8,486 bases of DNA, taken from the NCBI GenBank assembly GCA_019312985.1, contig JAFDCC010000184.1:1-8486 (forward strand). The letters are read 5' to 3'. Made by a program: the position numbers and the translations under genes. Shown here piece by piece: positions 5,485-8,486 of the stretch. The notes under the pieces were generated by a model. It ran no database searches. It was not told the DNA's origin and was given only the letters and a program-made list of their open reading frames with translations. The DNA is from Deltaproteobacteria bacterium (GTDB lineage: Bacteria > Desulfobacterota > Desulfobulbia > Desulfobulbales > BM004). Every line of letters starts with the position of its first letter. Position 1 is the stretch's first letter.

Positions 5485-7323
5485 TCAGCGGATCGTTGCT
5501 TCAATAGCCTTTATCTCCTGGGGCATCTTGTCCGCCTTGCGGTACAGCTCCAAAAAACGCTTGACCTCGGGCAGCTTGCGGTCCCGCTGCAGATCCCTGA
5601 CAAAGGGGTAGGAAACCGCGGTAAAGAGAAGCCTGGCCTTCAGGGTATAGGGTCCGGTGTGGCCAACGGTTTTCATCCGGTATATCACCCGATCTGACCC
5701 CCCGGTAAAATCCGGGTCTGCCAACCCGTTGCCGTACACCCCGATGACCGGTTGTACCGTTGCCTTGTCCATCCCCTGCGGCAGAAGCCGGTTGTCCTTG
5801 GCAAAGCGGGCGGCACGCATCAGGGTATAGGTCACCTCCCCGTCGGTGTTGTGCATGATCCCCTCGTAGATCTGGACCTGGTCCTCCCGGCTAATCTCCT
5901 CGTAATGCGGCTCGTAGCTCCCCGGATCTTCGTCGGCGTCGTTGGCCGCGATACGCCCGTCGGCCAGCGGCCGGCCCGACTCGAACACCACCGCGCCGGC
6001 CGCGTCGGCCAGGGTCAGGTGGATCCAGGCGCGCCGGCTCGGGATGCCGGTGGGAAACTTGTGGCCGGCGAGATTTTTCACCCGGAGTGCAACGGTCAGC
6101 TCATCCTTTTTTTTCTCGAGGGCAACCAGGGAGAGCTCGGCCGTCTCGTGCTGCAGCTGGAGCATGGTCCGCTTCCGCGTATCCTCGAATTTTTCCGTGG
6201 AGGCCGAAAGCCCGAGACTGGCGATATTCTCCTGCAGGATATTAAGCATGAAGACGTTGCCGCCGACAAAATGGTGCTGGGAGAAGTGGTCCTTTGGTTC
6301 CGCCGCCGCCGGGCTCCAGCGGGCGATATAGACCCCGCCCTCACCGGCGTGGGGCATGTGGCACTCCTGGCAGATTTTGCCGGCGCCGGGATTCTCGCCG
6401 ATGTCGTAGCGCCTTGTGGCGTTAACGCCGAAATCACTGTTCTGCCACTCCAGGTAGACCGTCTGCTCCGGGAATTCGCCGGCCACTTTTCCCGCCCCGT
6501 CGACGTAGGGGGTAAAGAGGGTGTGGCAGGTGGCGCACAGGGCACCATCGTTGGTATGGCTGCCGAAGACCGGGGTATAGCCGACGCCCTTTTGCATGAC
6601 CTCCACCAGCGGCTCCTGGTAGGGGCCGTAAATCTCCCGGTCCGGCGGTTTTTTTGTGGTATCGATGACAAACTTGCCGCTGAAGCTCTCCTTCCCCCCG
6701 AGGTTCTCGTCCCGGATCTGGTGGCAGAGGGAACAGGAGACACCGTCCATGGCCGCCTCGTGCAGCCTGTTTGCCGGGTTCAGAAAACCGTCCTCAAGAA
6801 GCAGCTGCTCTTTCCCCCCACTGTATGCCTGGGTCCACGCCATCGGCATGTGGCAGGTGGTACATTTTTCTTCTATCACCTTTTTCAGGCCCGGGTTGCG
6901 GCTGACTTCGGAGCTGACCTTGGCCTGCCAGAGCGGGTCTTTGGCGGCGTTGGCCATCATGGTCGAACGCCAGTGCCCGGTAATGGACATGTCGTTGCCG
7001 CGGCCGTCGGTCAGAAGCTCATGGCAGACGCCGCAGCGGCCCGCGCCGACGAAATTATCCGTCTCAAAGGTGGCCAGCCCCGTCCCCGGCCTGGATTGTG
7101 CTGGAGCCGGCCTCTCGTAATAGGCGGTGACGTCCCTCACCGGCACAGCCGGAATCCCGGCCCCCGTTTCCGCTGCATCAGCCGCAGCGGCAGCGGGAAG
7201 CACCGGACCGGGGCCGGGCGCGGCAACACACGAAACAAGCGGACCGTCGCCCAGAAAAAGCAGGACTGCAAGGATCTGCAGACAGTTCTTCGACATTCCC
7301 CGATACAGTTTCCCCCCCAGCAT
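5485..7323 (-). CDS. Pentaheme c-type cytochrome (cytochrome c554-like), exported
   Basis: The 612-residue protein has an N-terminal export signal (hydrophobic core about 15-25). After it come a Pro/Ala-rich linker (about 33-82) and five CXXCH heme-binding motifs: CGVCH (97-101), CTTCH (154-158), CSLCH (197-201), CATCH (263-267) and CQECH (318-322). The C-terminal half (about 395-575) lacks hemes and looks like a beta-rich domain. It contains GHKFPTGIPSRRAW (420-433), a stretch I recognise from several large multiheme cytochromes, where its histidine may ligate a heme. An electron-transfer role in the periplasm or at the outer membrane is expected; the redox partner is unknown. Start choice: ATG 7323 has GAGGAG 6 nt upstream, while the upstream in-frame start at 7374 has no such site. 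A sequence LVSC at 29-32 could be a lipobox, making this a lipoprotein, but a standard cleavage after CVAA is also possible. It is the first gene of the minus-strand set. Confidence 0.92.
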   Translation of the reverse strand: MLGGKLYRGMSKNCLQILAVLLFLGDGPLVSCVAAPGPGPVLPAAAAADAAETGAGIPAVPVRDVTAYYERPAPAQSRPGTGLATFETDNFVGAGRCGVCHELLTDGRGNDMSITGHWRSTMMANAAKDPLWQAKVSSEVSRNPGLKKVIEEKCTTCHMPMAWTQAYSGGKEQLLLEDGFLNPANRLHEAAMDGVSCSLCHQIRDENLGGKESFSGKFVIDTTKKPPDREIYGPYQEPLVEVMQKGVGYTPVFGSHTNDGALCATCHTLFTPYVDGAGKVAGEFPEQTVYLEWQNSDFGVNATRRYDIGENPGAGKICQECHMPHAGEGGVYIARWSPAAAEPKDHFSQHHFVGGNVFMLNILQENIASLGLSASTEKFEDTRKRTMLQLQHETAELSLVALEKKKDELTVALRVKNLAGHKFPTGIPSRRAWIHLTLADAAGAVVFESGRPLADGRIAANDADEDPGSYEPHYEEISREDQVQIYEGIMHNTDGEVTYTLMRAARFAKDNRLLPQGMDKATVQPVIGVYGNGLADPDFTGGSDRVIYRMKTVGHTGPYTLKARLLFTAVSYPFVRDLQRDRKLPEVKRFLELYRKADKMPQEIKAIEATIR

Positions 7324-7329
7324 AACTCT

Positions 7330-7335
7330 CTCCTC
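7330..7335 (-). promoter_or_regulatory. Ribosome binding site deciding the cytochrome start
   Basis: On the minus strand the sequence reads GAGGAG, then six bases, then ATG at 7323. It is preceded by a run of eight T residues. This strong Shine-Dalgarno match is why the start at 7323 is preferred over the earlier in-frame start codon at 7374. Confidence 0.75.
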
Positions 7336-7377
7336 AAAAAAAATGGTAAGCTGATAATTTGACAGACTTTTCATGTG

Positions 7378-7404
7378 ATACTAAAGAGTCGGACCTCTAT
7401 GCAA
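7378..7404 (-). promoter_or_regulatory. Candidate sigma70-like promoter for the cytochrome operon
   Basis: On the minus strand TTGCAT (7404-7399) could serve as a -35 and TAGTAT (7383-7378) as a -10. The spacing of 15 nt is shorter than the ideal 17. Its standing improves slightly because the -35 is the end of an element repeated in inverted orientation at the candidate divergent promoter. This is pattern matching only; another promoter nearer the gene is possible. Confidence 0.22.
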
Positions 7405-7499
7405 ATACTTTTCGCCCCGACGGCCATTATTTAACCCGGTACAACCCGGCAGCAGCACAAATGTTTGCCGCCGGCACCCGGAAAGCGAGAAGTATTGCA
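7400..7499. repeat. Inverted pair of a 14-15 nt element flanking the divergent promoters (possible shared operator)
   Basis: Read on the minus strand, bases 7414-7400 are CGAAAAGTATTTGCA. Read on the plus strand, bases 7486-7499 are CGAGAAGTATTGCA. The two differ by one A/G change and one extra T. They face each other about 85 nt apart (centre to centre), close to eight turns of B-DNA. Both end in the TTGCA of a possible -35 hexamer. A shared regulator binding site controlling both directions would explain the arrangement; chance is not excluded. Confidence 0.35.
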
Positions 7500-7523
7500 A
7501 AACAGTATAAAGTTAAGTACTTT
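7495..7523 (+). promoter_or_regulatory. Candidate sigma70-like promoter for the PhnD-like gene
   Basis: TTGCAA (7495-7500) and TACTTT (7518-7523) are separated by exactly 17 nt. A TATAAA at 7506-7511 is an alternative -10 but lacks a good -35. With the first choice, transcription would begin near 7530 and give a leader of roughly 105 nt containing the hairpin at 7545-7596. Confidence 0.35.
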
Positions 7524-7544
7524 TTTCGAGAGAGGCAATTCACC

Positions 7545-7596
7545 GGGGCCGGCCAGCGGGGCGCACCACAAAAGCGCTGCCCTTTTTTCCGGCCCC
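7545..7596 (+). promoter_or_regulatory. Nested hairpin in the leader of the PhnD-like gene, with internal T-run
   Basis: GGGGCCGG (7545-7552) is perfectly complementary to CCGGCCCC (7589-7596), giving an 8-bp GC stem. Inside it, CAGCG (7554-7558) can pair with CGCTG (7575-7579), and G7551-G7552 with C7581-C7582 across one mismatch. This inner hairpin is followed directly by six T residues (7583-7588), as in an intrinsic terminator. The terminator-like form and the outer stem use the same bases 7551-7552, so they compete. The structure ends 24 nt before the ribosome binding site at 7621. A structured or attenuating leader is possible. Confidence 0.35.
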
Positions 7597-7620
7597 TCCA
7601 ACTCATTTACCCTGCTGTCG

Positions 7621-7626
7621 AAGGAG
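7621..7626 (+). promoter_or_regulatory. Ribosome binding site of the PhnD-like gene
   Basis: AAGGAG lies nine bases before the ATG at 7636. It is a strong Shine-Dalgarno match in the right place and supports this start codon, which leads straight into a typical signal peptide. Confidence 0.75.
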
Positions 7627-7635
7627 TACACCTCC

Positions 7636-8486
7636 ATGCGCACCCGTTCAGGCAAAAAAAACGTTTTCCTGCTGCTATTCTTTCTCCTCCTTTCTTTCCT
7701 CCCCTTTGGGCCGGATCCGGCCGCGGCGCAGGAGAATAAAGCCATTGTCATAGGATTGCTGCCGGAAATGAACGTCTTCAAACAGAAAAGCCGCTTTGCG
7801 CCGCTGGCCGCCCACCTGTCGAAGCGTTTGCAGATGCCCGTCACCCTGACCATGCTGAGCCGTTATGGCAACATCGTCGAACGTCTCCAGGAGGAAAAGG
7901 TTGACGGCGCCTTTCTCGGCTCCTTTACCGGGGCCCTCGCCATCAGCCAGCTGGGGGTGGAACCCCTGGCCCGGCCGATCAACATGGACAACACCTCGAC
8001 CTATTTCGGCTACATCTTCTCCAGAAAGGCAAGCGGCATCAAGACCGCGGCTGACATGAAGGGCAAGTCACTCGCCCTGGTGGAAAGAGCGACCACGGCG
8101 GGCTATGTCTTTCCCATCGCCTGGCTTCGGCAGCATGGTGTGGAGGACATCGACACCCACTTCAGCGAATATTTCTTTACCGGCAGCCACGACGCGGCAA
8201 TCGATGCAGTCCTTGAAGGCAAAGCGGACGTGGGGGCCGCCAAGAACACCATCTACGAAATGATGCGGAAGTCCCATAGCCGCATCGACGAGGAGCTTGT
8301 CATCCTGGCGAAATCGCCGCGGGTCCCCTCCAACGGTCTCTGTGTCCGCAAGGGGTTGCCGCCGGAATTGAAGGAAAAAATGCAGACGATTCTTTTAAAC
8401 CTGCACAACGAGCCGGAAGGGGTTGCGGTCCTGGAAAAATTGGGGGCAAAACGGTTTGTCCAGACAAGCAGGGAGGATTACGGCCC
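7636..8486 (+). CDS. PhnD-like periplasmic substrate-binding protein (phosphate/phosphonate-type family), 3' end cut by window edge
   Basis: 283 codons are visible and the frame is still open at the right edge. Residues 1-31 form a signal peptide (basic start, hydrophobic 10-22, AAA before QEN). The rest matches the PhnD-like type II periplasmic binding fold: IVIGLLPEMNVF (37-48), FAPLAAHLSKRL (54-65), VDGAFLGSFTGAL (89-101), the TSTYFGYIFSRK strand (120-131), IKTAADMKGKSLALVE (135-150) with TTAGYVFP (153-160), and GSHDAAIDAVLEGKADVGAA (183-202). The family binds phosphonate, phosphite or related oxyanions for ABC uptake. Many relatives in anaerobes are instead the sensory input of an adjacent or fused histidine kinase. 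No ABC permease or ATPase is visible, so transport and sensing cannot be separated here, and the name PhnD describes the family, not a proven substrate. PhnD itself is about 300-340 residues, so the protein may end soon, or continue into a kinase. Confidence 0.87.
   Translation, partial: MRTRSGKKNVFLLLFFLLLSFLPFGPDPAAAQENKAIVIGLLPEMNVFKQKSRFAPLAAHLSKRLQMPVTLTMLSRYGNIVERLQEEKVDGAFLGSFTGALAISQLGVEPLARPINMDNTSTYFGYIFSRKASGIKTAADMKGKSLALVERATTAGYVFPIAWLRQHGVEDIDTHFSEYFFTGSHDAAIDAVLEGKADVGAAKNTIYEMMRKSHSRIDEELVILAKSPRVPSNGLCVRKGLPPELKEKMQTILLNLHNEPEGVAVLEKLGAKRFVQTSREDYG

Larger units (their letters stand above)
7324..7635. other. Divergent intergenic region (312 bp) between the cytochrome operon and the PhnD-like gene
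   Basis: There is no credible gene here. Reading frames crossing it (minus strand about 7853-7431, plus strand 7359-7739) overlap the well-supported PhnD-like gene and have no domain signal. The region is less GC-rich than the genes. It should hold the promoters of both divergent units, the inverted 14-15 nt element pair (7400-7414 and 7486-7499) and the leader hairpin of the PhnD-like gene (7545-7596). These are listed separately. Confidence 0.7.

Noticed and set aside
7312..7318. Run of seven G residues (minus strand) at codons 2-4 of the cytochrome gene as a phase-variation switch
   Set aside because: Seven bases is short for a slippage tract in a GC-rich genome, and nothing else supports switching. 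An in-frame ATG at 7296 would also allow restart.
5752..7362. Plus-strand open frame of 536 codons opposite the cytochrome gene
   Set aside because: The minus strand carries five CXXCH motifs, an export signal and a strong ribosome site. The plus-strand frame has no recognisable feature.
7431..7853. Minus-strand frame of 140 codons in the divergent region
   Set aside because: It overlaps the start of the PhnD-like gene on the opposite strand, lacks domain signals and a ribosome site, and covers both candidate promoters.
1..8486. CRISPR array, tRNA, rRNA, transposase or attachment site
   Set aside because: No regularly spaced repeats, cloverleaf-like segments, rRNA cores, transposase motifs or flanking direct repeats were found on reading both strands.

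Overview
The window looks like chromosomal DNA of a GC-rich, Gram-negative, anaerobically respiring bacterium. Desulfobacterota (Desulfuromonadales/Desulfobulbales-like) is my best guess. It rests on a pentaheme c-type cytochrome, a YedE-type selenium-metabolism membrane protein, many exported proteins, and the style of the signal peptides. No rRNA, tRNA, CRISPR array, insertion sequence or phage gene was seen. Taxonomy is an inference from gene content, not a database result.

Nearly all of the window (1-7323) is one tightly packed minus-strand gene set, read from right to left. In transcription order it holds: a pentaheme cytochrome c (7323-5485); a small lipoprotein (5459-5211, 25 nt later); a large secreted right-handed beta-helix protein (5068-2471, after a 142-nt gap); an exported protein with two carboxypeptidase-regulatory-like beta-sandwich domains (2484-1714, starting inside the previous gene); a membrane-anchored TPR protein (1710-1162, 3 nt later) whose only cysteine is the penultimate residue; and a YedE/FdhT-type transporter-like protein (1135 to beyond the left edge, 26 nt later). 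Spacings of 25, -14, 3 and 26 nt suggest one operon, perhaps with a secondary start or control point in the 142-nt gap.

A 312-bp divergent intergenic region (7324-7635) separates this set from a plus-strand gene (7636 to beyond the right edge). That gene encodes an exported PhnD-like substrate-binding protein. The intergenic region carries two inverted copies of a near-identical 14-15 nt element, each running into a possible -35 hexamer of a divergent promoter. It also carries a strong nested hairpin in the leader of the PhnD-like gene.

Working together (inference): every product of the minus-strand set is predicted to be exported or membrane-bound. The set combines a periplasmic or membrane-tethered electron carrier, extracytoplasmic repeat/scaffold proteins, and a YedE channel of the family that moves reduced sulfur or selenium species. 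A periplasmic redox or uptake system for a sulfur or selenium compound, possibly sensed by the divergent PhnD-like binding protein, is the simplest reading. I do not recognise this exact combination as a named system.
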